Shown: positions 42,073 through 53,587 of the stretch, piece by piece
How positions within the stretch are numbered: the first letter of the stretch is position 1
Layout: every line of letters starts with the position of its first letter
DNA from: Pyxidicoccus parkwaysis
Lineage (GTDB): Bacteria > Myxococcota > Myxococcia > Myxococcales > Myxococcaceae
Direction of reading: 5' to 3'
Length of the DNA stretch: 64,000 nt
NCBI RefSeq assembly: GCF_017301735.1
Contig: NZ_CP071090.1
Coordinates: 7,864,001 to 7,928,000, forward strand
Position numbers and translations under genes: made by a program
The notes under the pieces: generated by a model
Told to the model about the DNA's origin: nothing
What the model saw: the letters and a program-made list of their open reading frames with translations, nothing else
The model's database searches: none

Positions 42073-43491
42073 TCACCGGGGCACCAGGGAGTTGCCGGTG
42101 GGGTCGAAGAGGCCCATCGCCCGCGCCAGCGACAGCCGGGAGAGCTGCACGTTGAGCGTCTCGGCCACGGCGGAGAGCTGGGCGCCCGCGAGTGTCGCAT
42201 TGACATCCGTCACCTGGAGGTACGTCGTCGCCCCGGCGTCGAAGTTCTGCTTCGCCAGTCGCGCGCTCTCCCACGCGAGCTTCGCCCGCTCCTCGGCCGT
42301 GCTGAGGTTGGCCTCCGCGCTCTCCAGCTCGCCGCGGGCCTTGCGCACCTCGTCGCGAATCTTCTCCTCGGTGCCGCGCAGGTTGGCGCTCGCCTCGGCA
42401 ATCTTCCCGGAGGACTCACGCAGGTTGGCCTCGCGCAGCCCGCCGTCGAACAGCGTCCACGACAGGGCCAGTCCCACCGTCCACGTGGAGGACTGGCCGG
42501 TGAGGCCGCCGGTGTTCGTCGCCTGGTAGTTGCCGGTGGCGTACAGGTTGGGCAGGTACTCGGCGAGGACCTGCTTGCGGCCGCCGCGCGCGAGGTCCAC
42601 GTTGACACGCGCGGCAGCTGCGTCCGGGCGCTTGTCGAGCGCCGTCTGCTCCGCGGTGGCCGCGTCCCCTGCCTCGGCGGGCACCGCGACCTTCACGCCT
42701 TCGGGCGGCGCCACCTCGAAGTCCACCGGCCGCCCGAGGAGCGCGGCGAGGGAGCTCTTCGCCGTCGCGTAGGCGTTGCGGCTCCGCACCACCTCCTGCT
42801 CCGCCTGCTTGCGGTCCAGCGTCGCGCGCAGGACGGCCAGCCGCTCCGCGTCGCCGACCTCGAAGCGCGTCTGGGCGTCGCGCTCGAAGCCACGGCGGAC
42901 CTCGAGGAGCTGCTCCTGCACCGTCACGGACTCGCGCAGGCTCGCGGCGCCGAGATAGGCCTGGGCCACCGCGAAGAGAATCTCGCGCCGTGTGTTCTCC
43001 GCCGTCAGCGCGGCCGCCCGCTCACCCAGGTAGGCATTCTTGATGGCGGGCCACAGCGTGGGGACGAGCAGCGCCTGCCGCGCGGAGAGCTGGCCCGCGA
43101 GCTGGTCCTGCTTCTGCAAGGTGATGGGGTCCGGGACACCGGGGAAGGCGAACGTCAGCTCCTTCGGGTTCCGGATGTACGAGCCGCTCGCGGTGATGCT
43201 GGGGAGGTAGCCGGACCATGCCTTGTTGCCGAGCTCCTGGGACTGCTGGAGCCGCGCGCGGGCGGCGTCGAGGTTGGGGCTCTGCTTCTCCGCGAGGGCA
43301 ATGGCCTCCTCGAAGGTGAGCAGTGGGAATGCGGATGCCGCCCCGGTAGCGGGGGCCTGCTCCGGCACGCTGGAGACCGGCTGGGGCGCGGACGCTCGCA
43401 CTGGCGCGTCGGCGGTGGGAGCCGACTCTGACGTGGGAGCGGTGGGAGCCTGTGACAGGAGGACGCTGGAGAGAAGAGCACGGATGAACAT
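42073..43491 (-). CDS. TolC family outer-membrane efflux protein
   Basis: A 472-residue outer-membrane factor. The signal peptide is weak (MFIRALLSSVLLSQAPTAP), then a Pro/Ala stretch. The TolC/OEP repeats (about 55-250 and 270-465) contain LTFEEAIALAEKQSPNLDAARARLQQSQELGNKAWSGYLPSI, coiled helices and the repeated EKIRDEVRKARGELESAEANLSTAEERAKLAWE. With the RND pump and the MFP it makes a tripartite efflux channel across the periplasm. 157 bp separate it from the RND gene, with a long hairpin. Confidence 0.9.
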   Translation of the reverse strand: MFIRALLSSVLLSQAPTAPTSESAPTADAPVRASAPQPVSSVPEQAPATGAASAFPLLTFEEAIALAEKQSPNLDAARARLQQSQELGNKAWSGYLPSITASGSYIRNPKELTFAFPGVPDPITLQKQDQLAGQLSARQALLVPTLWPAIKNAYLGERAAALTAENTRREILFAVAQAYLGAASLRESVTVQEQLLEVRRGFERDAQTRFEVGDAERLAVLRATLDRKQAEQEVVRSRNAYATAKSSLAALLGRPVDFEVAPPEGVKVAVPAEAGDAATAEQTALDKRPDAAAARVNVDLARGGRKQVLAEYLPNLYATGNYQATNTGGLTGQSSTWTVGLALSWTLFDGGLREANLRESSGKIAEASANLRGTEEKIRDEVRKARGELESAEANLSTAEERAKLAWESARLAKQNFDAGATTYLQVTDVNATLAGAQLSAVAETLNVQLSRLSLARAMGLFDPTGNSLVPR

Positions 43492-43592
43492 GGTGAAGAC
43501 CGGGATGGGAGCGTCAGGGATGAAATGGACACACGAGGTGCGTCGCAGTCCCTGGGGACTGGAGCGTCGGCCTCGTGGGTCGGGTTGAAGGA

Positions 43593-43627
43593 GGCGGGAA
43601 CGAGGGCGCGGCCCCCTCGTCCCCGCC
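43593..43627. promoter_or_regulatory. Long intergenic hairpin in the RND operon
   Basis: Arms GGCGGGAACGAGGG (43593-43606) and CCCTCGTCCCCGCC (43614-43627) pair with one mismatch over 14 bp around a 7-base loop. It lies between the RND and TolC genes, which are both on the minus strand. No U-run follows, so it may tune downstream expression by attenuation or mRNA protection. Confidence 0.45.
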
Positions 43628-43648
43628 GTCAGCGCGGCACGGGCTTCT

Positions 43649-46765
<3,117 letters not shown>

Positions 46766-46807
46766 GGGTGGCGTGCGTCGGAAAGAGGATGAGAAAGGAG
46801 CGCCGGG

Positions 46808-47914
46808 CTACTGGACGACCTGGAGCGCGGTGCCGTCCTGGAGCGGCAGGCTCGCGTCGGCCACGACGCGCTCTTCGGGGCCGAGGCCGTGCACCACGCG
46901 CACGAAGCCGGGCAGCACGCGCTCCACCTTGACGTCACGGCGCTGCGCCTTGCCCTCGCGCACCACCCAGACGAAGCCCTGCTGCCCCTTGGCATTGACG
47001 GCCTGCGCGGGCAGGAAGAGCCCCGCCTGCGCGTCGTCCGCGGCCAGCGTGGCCGAGAAGTCGAGCTCCACGAGCGCACCCGCGCGCAGCGGTGCTCCTT
47101 CGCCCTTCGCCGGCTGCACGTCCGCGAGCACCTCGACGGTGCGCGTCTGCTCGTCGATGGTGGCGCCGAGGCTCCTCACCTTCGCCTCGAAGGGCGCACC
47201 GGAGGGATTCAGGGTGCCCTTGACGAGGGTGCCCACCTTGACGCGGTCCACGAACGCCTCGGGCACCGCCGCGCGCACCTCGAGCGCCTGCGTGTTGACG
47301 AGGCCGAAGATGGCCGTGCCCGGAGATACGTAGTCGCCCTCGTTGCGGCTCTTGCTGGTGATGACGCCGTCGAAGGGCGCCGTGAGGGTGGCGTCGCGCA
47401 GGTTCTCCTGTGCGTTGGCGAGCGCCGCCGCCGCCTGAGCGGCCTGCGCCTGCGCCTGCCGGTAGCCCACCTCGTCCTTGTCGAGCGAGGCCCGCGCGAG
47501 GCTGCCTGACTGCGTGAGCGTCCGTGCCCGCTCCACCTCCGTCGTCGCGCCGTCGAGCGCCGCGTCGGCGGCCGCCTTGGCGGCTCGCGCCTGGTCGGCG
47601 GCGATGCGCGCGTTGGAGGTGTCGAGCTGCGCGAGCACCTGGCCGCGCTTCACCTTCTCACCCACGTCCACGCTGACGCGCGTGAGCGTGCCGGACGCCT
47701 GGGCGCTCAGCGTCGCCGCCTGCCTGGCGCGCACGCTGCCGGTGGCCTGCAGGACGCTCGACTCGAGCTGCGTGGCCGGCGCGACGGCGCGCACACCCAC
47801 CGGCTTCTGGGCCACCTGCGCGGCGGAAGCCTGAGGGGCAACGGGCTTGCTGCCGCCGCACCCCGCCGCCACCACCGCCACCGCGACTGCTGCTGCTTTC
47901 AGGGACTTCTTCAT
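46808..47914 (-). CDS. RND membrane fusion (adaptor) lipoprotein
   Basis: A 368-residue periplasmic adaptor lipoprotein (signal VAAGC, Cys19). The barrel-sandwich lipoyl motif LSAQASGTLTRVSVDVGEKVKRGQVLAQLDTS is followed by a coiled-coil hairpin (about 95-160) and the second lipoyl half ATLTAPFDGVITSKSRNEGDYVSPGTAIF. A beta-barrel (VRAAVPEAFVDRVKVGTLVKGTL) and a membrane-proximal domain end it. It links the RND pump to TolC. First gene of the efflux operon, 30 bp after a 23-bp TetR-type operator. Confidence 0.9.
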   Translation of the reverse strand: MKKSLKAAAVAVAVVAAGCGGSKPVAPQASAAQVAQKPVGVRAVAPATQLESSVLQATGSVRARQAATLSAQASGTLTRVSVDVGEKVKRGQVLAQLDTSNARIAADQARAAKAAADAALDGATTEVERARTLTQSGSLARASLDKDEVGYRQAQAQAAQAAAALANAQENLRDATLTAPFDGVITSKSRNEGDYVSPGTAIFGLVNTQALEVRAAVPEAFVDRVKVGTLVKGTLNPSGAPFEAKVRSLGATIDEQTRTVEVLADVQPAKGEGAPLRAGALVELDFSATLAADDAQAGLFLPAQAVNAKGQQGFVWVVREGKAQRRDVKVERVLPGFVRVVHGLGPEERVVADASLPLQDGTALQVVQ

Positions 47915-47943
47915 GGCTTCGTTCCTCGTGCTTTGGCACCAAC

Positions 47944-47966
47944 TGACTGAATCGGTTTTCTGGTCA
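47944..47966. promoter_or_regulatory. TetR operator of the RND efflux operon
   Basis: Read on the minus strand, arms TGACCAG and ATTCAGTCA flank 7 bp (47944-47966). It is one of three copies in the window: the others are at 48620-48642 (before the TetR gene) and 51580-51602 (before the patatin gene). The spacing (23 bp total) is identical in all three. Confidence 0.7.
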
Positions 47967-47978
47967 GTCTCGGGCGTG

Positions 47979-48006
47979 AAAAAACCCCAAGCGAGACGCA
48001 TGGGGT
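47979..48006 (-). terminator. Rho-independent terminator of the TetR gene
   Basis: On the minus strand, ACCCCA/TGGGGT makes a 6-bp stem (47984-47989 with 48001-48006); an inner GCG/CGC pair with A-A mismatches extends it. It is followed by TTTTTT. It lies just after the TetR stop (48017) and separates that transcript from the efflux operon. Confidence 0.75.
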
Positions 48007-48016
48007 GCGTGGCGTT

Positions 48017-48619
48017 TCAGTGCTTCCTGGAGCGCGTCGCCTCTCGTGAGGCAGCGAGGCCTCGGATGAAGACGTCGAAGAAGGCGTCCAACGCTTCCTT
48101 CATCGGTGCTTCGAGGCCTTGCGTGAGGAACTTGATGGTCAGCCCCATGAACATCTCCATGAAGCCGGAGGCCACCCGCTGAGGGGCGGCGACGGCGAAC
48201 ACTCCCTGCGAGGTGCCTTCGGTGAGAACGCGCGCGAGCACCGCGGCCTCCTTCTCCTGGAGCTCGGGCACGAAGCGCATCGCTTGAGCCCCCAGCTCGA
48301 AGAGATGCTCCATCATGATGCGATGCTCGCCCATGCCGCGTGTCATCTGCTCCAGCTTGCACTCGATGAAGGCCCGGACCTGAAGCTCCGGGGTGGAGGC
48401 ACGACGCACGGCGGCTTCGAGCTCAGCGGTCGACCGGACGTTCGCGCTCCGGACACAGGCCTCGAACAGCGCCTCCTTGCTCTCGAAGTGCAGATAGATG
48501 CTGCCCTTGCCGACGCCGGCACGGCGGGCGATGTCCTCGACGGAGGCCTTCTTGAAGCCGTACCGTGCGAAGACCTCGCCGGCGGCGTTCATGATGGCGG
48601 TGCGAGGGTCCGAGCTCAT
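48017..48619 (-). CDS. TetR family repressor of the RND operon
   Basis: A 200-residue TetR/AcrR-type regulator. The helix-turn-helix (about residues 25-48: KASVEDIARRAGVGKGSIYLHFESKEALF) is near the N-terminus; the ligand-binding domain contains several Met/Phe-rich helices (FMEMFMGLTIKFL). It is followed by a terminator and by the divergently controlled efflux genes on the same strand. A palindromic operator at 48620-48642 overlaps its start region, so autorepression is likely. Confidence 0.88.
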   Translation of the reverse strand: MSSDPRTAIMNAAGEVFARYGFKKASVEDIARRAGVGKGSIYLHFESKEALFEACVRSANVRSTAELEAAVRRASTPELQVRAFIECKLEQMTRGMGEHRIMMEHLFELGAQAMRFVPELQEKEAAVLARVLTEGTSQGVFAVAAPQRVASGFMEMFMGLTIKFLTQGLEAPMKEALDAFFDVFIRGLAASREATRSRKH

Positions 48620-48642
48620 TGACCAGAATAATAATCTGGTCA
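48620..48642. promoter_or_regulatory. TetR operator overlapping the repressor start
   Basis: TGACCAG, 7 bp, then ATCTGGTCA; its outer 8 bases TGACCAGA / TCTGGTCA form a perfect palindrome. It directly abuts the repressor start codon (48619) and matches the operator before the patatin at 18 of 23 positions. Confidence 0.75.
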
Positions 48643-48728
48643 GTCAGTCAGCGCAAGCCCCCGCGCTGTCTCCAGGCCCCCTGCCCGCTCTCCGGCCATG
48701 CCGGCTCGGGTGGGAGGCGTCCCAACGC

Positions 48729-49223
48729 CTATGCCGCGTCCTCGCGCGCCTCGGCCGTCCTTCGGTGCGAAAGGGCCCTTCGCATCACGCGGGCGAGCGC
48801 GCGCGCCGTCGAGCGAGAGCGCCCCCGGTACACCAACTGCGAGCTGTACCGGGTGTGCAGCCAGACACAGGTGCACTCGGAGCGCAGCAGGCGCCGGGCC
48901 AGAGCCGCGTAGCTGATGACCGCCGCCACGCCGAGCGCCACGCCCCCGAGGCCTCCGTCGCGGACGAAGGCCGCCAGCAGGCCGTGCGCGAGCCCATAGA
49001 TGAGGAGCAGCGCCCCGACGAGCACGGCCTGCATGCGCAGCAGGCGCTCCGCGGGCGACTGGAACGACACGGTGACGGCGCGCACGTACTCCAGCCCCCA
49101 TGAGCGGCCGTGCGCCACCACACGCCGCGTCGTCACCCGCACGCCGTCGGACTCGAAGAGCACCGCGTCCACCACCGCTGTCGCTCCCTTGGAAGCGCCG
49201 TCTCCGTCGCCGCGAGGACTCAT
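48729..49223 (-). CDS. DUF6232 domain membrane protein
   Basis: A 164-residue protein starting at 49223 (MSPRGDGDGASKG). VLFESDGVRVTTRRVVAHGRSWGLEYVRAVTVSFQSPAE matches the DUF6232 N-terminus; two membrane helices (about 68-90, VLVGALLLIYGLAHGLLAAFV, and about 95-113) follow, then a basic tail. The ATG overlaps the patatin stop by 4 bp (ATGA), so it is co-translated with patatin. The function is unknown. Confidence 0.72.
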   Translation of the reverse strand: MSPRGDGDGASKGATAVVDAVLFESDGVRVTTRRVVAHGRSWGLEYVRAVTVSFQSPAERLLRMQAVLVGALLLIYGLAHGLLAAFVRDGGLGGVALGVAAVISYAALARRLLRSECTCVWLHTRYSSQLVYRGRSRSTARALARVMRRALSHRRTAEAREDAA

Positions 49224-51568
49224 GGGTTGAGCTCGACGCCAAGGCCTGGGGCGATGGACCACAGCCCCCGGTGCCCACTCGAAGGCGGGTACCACTCCCC
49301 CACCACCTGCACGCGGAGGCGCTCCAGAAACGTCACGCCGAGGAGGCCCTGCACCACGGGGCGCGAGCATGAGCTCACTCCCGCGGAGCCGCAGTCCTCA
49401 TCGCTTGGAGGGCTCAGCGTGCTGAACTGCCAGCCGGCGCGCAGTGCGATGCGCCCCTGGACGAGCGCGGACTGCAACGCGGACGGCCGGAGCTCGGGGC
49501 CCGCGACCACGGTCAGCGCGAAGGGCTCTCCTCCGCCCGAGGAAAACACCCGCTGAAGCCCGTGCATGCCGAGCGCGCCCGCGAGCCGCAGCCCGCGAGG
49601 CACCCGGGGCGCGTCGGTGCCGAGACTCAGACCCAGCTCGGTGAGGGTGGGCCCCACCACCAGGTGCAGCGAGGTGCGCGGGGGCGAGTACGCCACGCTG
49701 TCGGCGAGGAGCTTTCCGGCGAACTCCACGGCCCTGGAGCCGTCGCCGGGCTGCGCCTCGGAGAGCCGCTGCACGGCGCGACCAATCGCCTTCCGGATGT
49801 GCATGAGCGCGATGTCGTCACGCCCCGGCGGGGCACCGAGGTCGCGGAAGTGGAAGCCGTAGCCGCCCAGCAGCCGCAGGGTGTGCGCGAGCTCCGACTC
49901 ATGCGCCTCCCGCCGCCAGTCCGGCCACCGCATCGGCACGAGGCCCGGCACGTGCGGCGGCGCCTCACCTGCCGCGGCGCGCTCGCAGTGCGCGTTGCGC
50001 CAGCCACGGGGGCCCGGCCCCGCCTTCGCGTCGCGGCACAGCGCGTACAGCCGGTCGAGCGACACCTGCAGCAGCACGCGGAAGTCGGCCAGTTCCTCGC
50101 CGGCGCAGTCCGCCTCGGCCCCCGGCAGCCCGTCGTACACCGCGCGCATGCACCACAAGGGCGCCCAGCCCTCCCCCTGTGACTCGGGCGGCACGAAGCG
50201 CCCGTGTCCCGCCGCCTCCGACTCCGCCAGCATGGCCCGCGCGTCGTACATGCCCAGGTAGAAGTCGAAGCTGCGGAAGGCCGTCTCGAAGAAGCCGAGG
50301 AAGGCGCCCAGGGGTGCGCTCGCTACCGGGAAGTGCCGGCGCGGCAGGGCGAGGCGCTGGGCAATCTCCGGCTCCTCCTCCAGGAGCAGCGCGAGCTCCT
50401 TGGAGCGCGCCGTGTCGATGAAGGCGGACGCCACCTCGCCGAGCATCCGTGGCAACTCTTGCTTCGTGCGGGGGCCCCGCGACTCGGGCGCGGCCGGGTA
50501 CTCGGTGGCATCCGGGTCCACGAAGATGAAGAAGACGTCGGTGGGAGAGCGCCGGCCGCCCGGCTCGGGCGCGTCGCGCCAGCGCGAGGGGCCGCCCTCC
50601 GGTGAGGGCTCGAGCCCGTCGCGCGCCAGGCCCACGGCGAGGCGCAGGGGGGTGTTGTCGAAGATGCCACCATCGATGTAGTCGGCCGCGTGGGCCTCGG
50701 TGGAAAGGCACACGCCAGGGCGGGCCGTCGCGCCCGCCGCGCAGGTGGCGAGCGTCTTGGGCGGAAAGGCCACCGGGAAGGCCATCGACGCGAGGACGAG
50801 GTCTCTCACCCGGGCGAACGCCACCTCGCCTTGCGCGTTGGTGACGAGCATCGGCTCGCGCCGCGTGCTGCCGGGGGCGGTGTAGTTCGTCACGCGCGGA
50901 GGCAGACCCGGACCGCGCCCCTGGATGCGCAGCGCGAACTTCTCCTCCATGCGCGGCAACGACAGGCGCCCGCCCGCCACGTGCACGAGACGCGGCTCCA
51001 CGCGTGTGACGGACACGCCCAGCACCACGTCACAGGTGGGCGACAGGCCCCGATTCCACGCCGCCTCGATGCGACGCGACTGGGCCTCCAGCCACGCACG
51101 GGAGAAGGCCCCCAGGGGCGTCACGTCCTCGGGGACGAAGAGACGCTCGAAGCCCACGGGAATCCACGTGTCCCAGAAGAGGGATTGGGTGGGCCCGGGC
51201 GCCTCCTCACCGCATATCGCGAGGACGCCCAACAACACGTTGAGGCTGCCGGCCGAGGCACCCGTCAGCAGCCGCATGCGCTCGATGCTGTCCGCACGGG
51301 ACGAGGCGGAGGCATACGCGAGGAAGCCCGCCTCGTAGGCGCCCAGCGCCACGCCGCCGCTGACGGTGAGGGAGTACGCGCCCGTACCGGGACCAGGAGC
51401 GAGTGGAGCCGCCCCGGAGGTGTCAGCCCTCGCCACGCTCGAGATGAGCAGGAGTGAAGCGAGCACGGCGCCGCGCCCCAACCCCCGAAAGCCATCCCGC
51501 ACGAAGCCGTGTCCGCCCACGCGCTCCGGGGCAGCCGCGCTGCGTGCGTTGGTCATGGATGCCGTCAT
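49220..51568 (-). CDS. Patatin-like phospholipase with C-terminal beta domain
   Basis: A 782-residue secreted lipase. The signal segment (residues about 31-48, GRGAVLASLLLISSVARA) precedes the patatin core: oxyanion motif SGGVALGAYEAGFL (about 70-83), nucleophile Ser105 in GASAG, and the catalytic Asp in IDGGIFDNTPL (about residue 300). Residues about 620-782 are beta-rich, suggesting an outer-membrane or surface domain. Esterase action on phospholipids is family knowledge. The operator at 51580-51602 is 11 bp before the start, linking it to the RND repressor. Confidence 0.83.
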   Translation of the reverse strand: MTASMTNARSAAAPERVGGHGFVRDGFRGLGRGAVLASLLLISSVARADTSGAAPLAPGPGTGAYSLTVSGGVALGAYEAGFLAYASASSRADSIERMRLLTGASAGSLNVLLGVLAICGEEAPGPTQSLFWDTWIPVGFERLFVPEDVTPLGAFSRAWLEAQSRRIEAAWNRGLSPTCDVVLGVSVTRVEPRLVHVAGGRLSLPRMEEKFALRIQGRGPGLPPRVTNYTAPGSTRREPMLVTNAQGEVAFARVRDLVLASMAFPVAFPPKTLATCAAGATARPGVCLSTEAHAADYIDGGIFDNTPLRLAVGLARDGLEPSPEGGPSRWRDAPEPGGRRSPTDVFFIFVDPDATEYPAAPESRGPRTKQELPRMLGEVASAFIDTARSKELALLLEEEPEIAQRLALPRRHFPVASAPLGAFLGFFETAFRSFDFYLGMYDARAMLAESEAAGHGRFVPPESQGEGWAPLWCMRAVYDGLPGAEADCAGEELADFRVLLQVSLDRLYALCRDAKAGPGPRGWRNAHCERAAAGEAPPHVPGLVPMRWPDWRREAHESELAHTLRLLGGYGFHFRDLGAPPGRDDIALMHIRKAIGRAVQRLSEAQPGDGSRAVEFAGKLLADSVAYSPPRTSLHLVVGPTLTELGLSLGTDAPRVPRGLRLAGALGMHGLQRVFSSGGGEPFALTVVAGPELRPSALQSALVQGRIALRAGWQFSTLSPPSDEDCGSAGVSSCSRPVVQGLLGVTFLERLRVQVVGEWYPPSSGHRGLWSIAPGLGVELNP

Positions 51569-51872
51569 CGGGAGACCGTTGACCAGGATACTAATTCAGT
51601 CATCCGGTCGAAACAAGACATCCACCAGGCCCGGCTGCCCGCCCGCACCACGGGTGCCTGTCAGAATCTCTTACGCTGGTGCTGCACCAGATGATGAACC
51701 ACCGCGCCCTGGTGTCGGTGCGGCGCGACTTCCGCACCGGCCTCTTCGGCGAGGGCCAGGAATTGGTGGGCGACCTGAGCGCACAGACACCATCGCTCCG
51801 CATCGACCGGACGCACGGCTCGCGGACGGGTGCGGTTGACGCTGGCGGCGGACGTGTGCTCCAGAGTCGGAC
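51569..51872. other. 304-bp region with operator but no gene seen
   Basis: Apart from the 23-bp TetR-type operator at 51580-51602, nothing convincing. Reading frames exist in 51661-51872 on both strands, but they have no start with a ribosome-binding site and no recognisable domain. Confidence 0.4.
51580..51602. promoter_or_regulatory. TetR operator before the patatin gene
   Basis: TGACCAG, 7 bp, then ATTCAGTCA; the same arms as the operator of the efflux operon. It lies 12 bp before the patatin start on the minus strand. Confidence 0.65.
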
Positions 51873-52793
51873 GTGCGCGTCTTCGTGGTGGCGAGCTTCG
51901 TGGAGGCCCTGTGCTGGTTCGTTCCCCGGCTACCCATCGCCGGGGAGAGCCTCGCCGCCTCACGTCTCGAGGTCGGCCTGGGAGGCAAGGGACTCAATGT
52001 CGCGGTGGGCCTCCACCGACTCGGCGTGGAGGTCGATGCGCTCATCGGCTGCGGTCGTGATGAAGCGGGTGAGCGCCTCCTGCGCGTCCTGAGCGCGGAG
52101 GGGCTCCACACCCGGCACGTGCACCGCTTCGAGGCGACGTCCTCCGGCCGTGGCGCGGGGTTCATCGCACCCGAAGGCCAGAGCGCCATCGCCGTCCATC
52201 CGGGAGCGAACCTCCTCCTCACGCCCGCGCACGTCGAGCGCGCAGCCGAGGACCTGGAGCGAGCCCAACTCGTCTACGGGCAATTCGAAGCCTCCGTGGA
52301 GGTGCTCACCGCCGCGTTCCGCCGGGCCCATGCGCGCGGCATTCCCACGGTGCTCAATCCCTCGCCATGGCAGGAGCCGCCGGCAGCGCTGCGGGAGACG
52401 ACCCACACGCTCGTCGTCAACGAAGTCGAGGCGTCCCGGCTGCTCGGCACCGCGCCGTCGAGCCTCGAAGCGCTGCGCCCGTCACTGCCCGCGCTCTGGG
52501 CGAGCTGGCCCGAATGCCAACGGCTGGTGGTGACGGCGGGAGAGCGCGGCTGCCTCGCCTTCGAGCGCGACGGTGACGCGCTCCAGGCCCCTGCCCTCCC
52601 GGTGTCGGCCGTCGACACCGTCGGGGCGGGCGATGCGTTCTCGGCCGGGCTGTGTGCCGCGCTGGCCGAGGGAGCGCCCCTGCGCGAGGCGCTCGAGCTG
52701 GGCAACGCCTGTGGTGCCCACGTGGCGGCGCGCATCGGCGTGCTGGAGGCGCTCCCCCGGGGCAGGCCTCACATCTCCAGCCGCACCCGGTAG
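51873..52793 (+). CDS. PfkB family sugar kinase
   Basis: A 306-residue ribokinase-like kinase starting with GTG (51873). It contains the N-terminal substrate Gly-Gly motif (LEVGLGGKGLNVAVGLHRLG), the insertion for the lid, and the ATP/catalytic motif DTVGAGDAFSAGL at about residues 248-260 with the base Asp. It phosphorylates a sugar or nucleoside, which the sequence does not tell. It ends 25 bp inside the convergent GntR gene. Weak ribosome-binding site. Confidence 0.85.
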   Translation: MRVFVVASFVEALCWFVPRLPIAGESLAASRLEVGLGGKGLNVAVGLHRLGVEVDALIGCGRDEAGERLLRVLSAEGLHTRHVHRFEATSSGRGAGFIAPEGQSAIAVHPGANLLLTPAHVERAAEDLERAQLVYGQFEASVEVLTAAFRRAHARGIPTVLNPSPWQEPPAALRETTHTLVVNEVEASRLLGTAPSSLEALRPSLPALWASWPECQRLVVTAGERGCLAFERDGDALQAPALPVSAVDTVGAGDAFSAGLCAALAEGAPLREALELGNACGAHVAARIGVLEALPRGRPHISSRTR

Positions 52794-53530
52794 ACGTAGG
52801 CATCGCCGCGGAAGGTGCCCTCGACGTACTCCACCAGCCGCGAGCGGTCGTCGTACGTCTTGCGCTTGAAGAGCAGGCACGGCTGGGGGCGCGTGAAGCC
52901 CAGGGCCCGCGTCTCGACGCGCGAGCTGAGCACGGCCTCCACGGTCTGCTCGGCCGAGCGCAGGGACACCCCGCACTCCTTCCGGAGAAACGCGTAGACG
53001 GAGCCACGGCAGTCGCAGGTGGCGAGCGCCGGGGCGAGCGTCAGGTCATACCAGGCCACCTCGCGCGTCATCGGCACGCCGTTGCCCTTGCGGATGCGCA
53101 CCAGCCGGAGGAAGAGCGCGTTCGACGGGCGGCCGAACATCGACGACATGAGCCGGTCCGTCGTCACCTGTCGGTCCTCCACCTCGGTGGACGCCGTCAG
53201 TCCCATGTCCCGCATCTCTTCGGTGAAGCCGCGCAGCTTGCCCAGGGCCGGCTCGACGCGCCTCACCGAGCGCACCACGCTCCCGGAGCGGCCCCGGCCA
53301 CCCAGCACCATCGAGCGCCGCAGCTCGTCGTAGCAGCGCTTCACGGTGGCGCGGCTCACCCCGAGGGCCGCCGCCAAATCTCGCTCCGAGGGGAGGTTGG
53401 CCCCCTCGCCGATGCGCCCCGCCGTGATGAGCGAGGAGAGCTGCGTGTGGAGCTGCCGCCAGGCCGGCGTACTCCCCTCACGAACGATGCGCACCCCACG
53501 CAGGGGCCCCTTCAGCGCCGTCACCTTCAT
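52769..53530 (-). CDS. GntR family (HutC/UTRA) transcriptional regulator
   Basis: A 253-residue regulator. Winged helix-turn-helix at about residues 20-80 (WRQLHTQLSSLITAGRIGEGANLPSERDLAAALGVSRATVKRCYDELRRSMVLGGRGRSGSVV). The UTRA ligand domain is at about 100-250 (TREVAWYDLTLAPAL). The start is the ATG at 53530; an in-frame GTG is 6 bp upstream. It probably controls the convergent kinase or a distant sugar operon. No ligand can be named. Confidence 0.85.
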   Translation of the reverse strand: MKVTALKGPLRGVRIVREGSTPAWRQLHTQLSSLITAGRIGEGANLPSERDLAAALGVSRATVKRCYDELRRSMVLGGRGRSGSVVRSVRRVEPALGKLRGFTEEMRDMGLTASTEVEDRQVTTDRLMSSMFGRPSNALFLRLVRIRKGNGVPMTREVAWYDLTLAPALATCDCRGSVYAFLRKECGVSLRSAEQTVEAVLSSRVETRALGFTRPQPCLLFKRKTYDDRSRLVEYVEGTFRGDAYVYRVRLEM

Positions 53531-53587
53531 GGCCACACCGTATACCCCGGCCCCGGCTGGAAGCGCCGGGGCGCGATGCAGGCCGGC

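Noticed and set aside
51661..51872. Short frames on both strands before the PfkB gene
   Set aside because: No ribosome-binding site, no domain; probably not coding.
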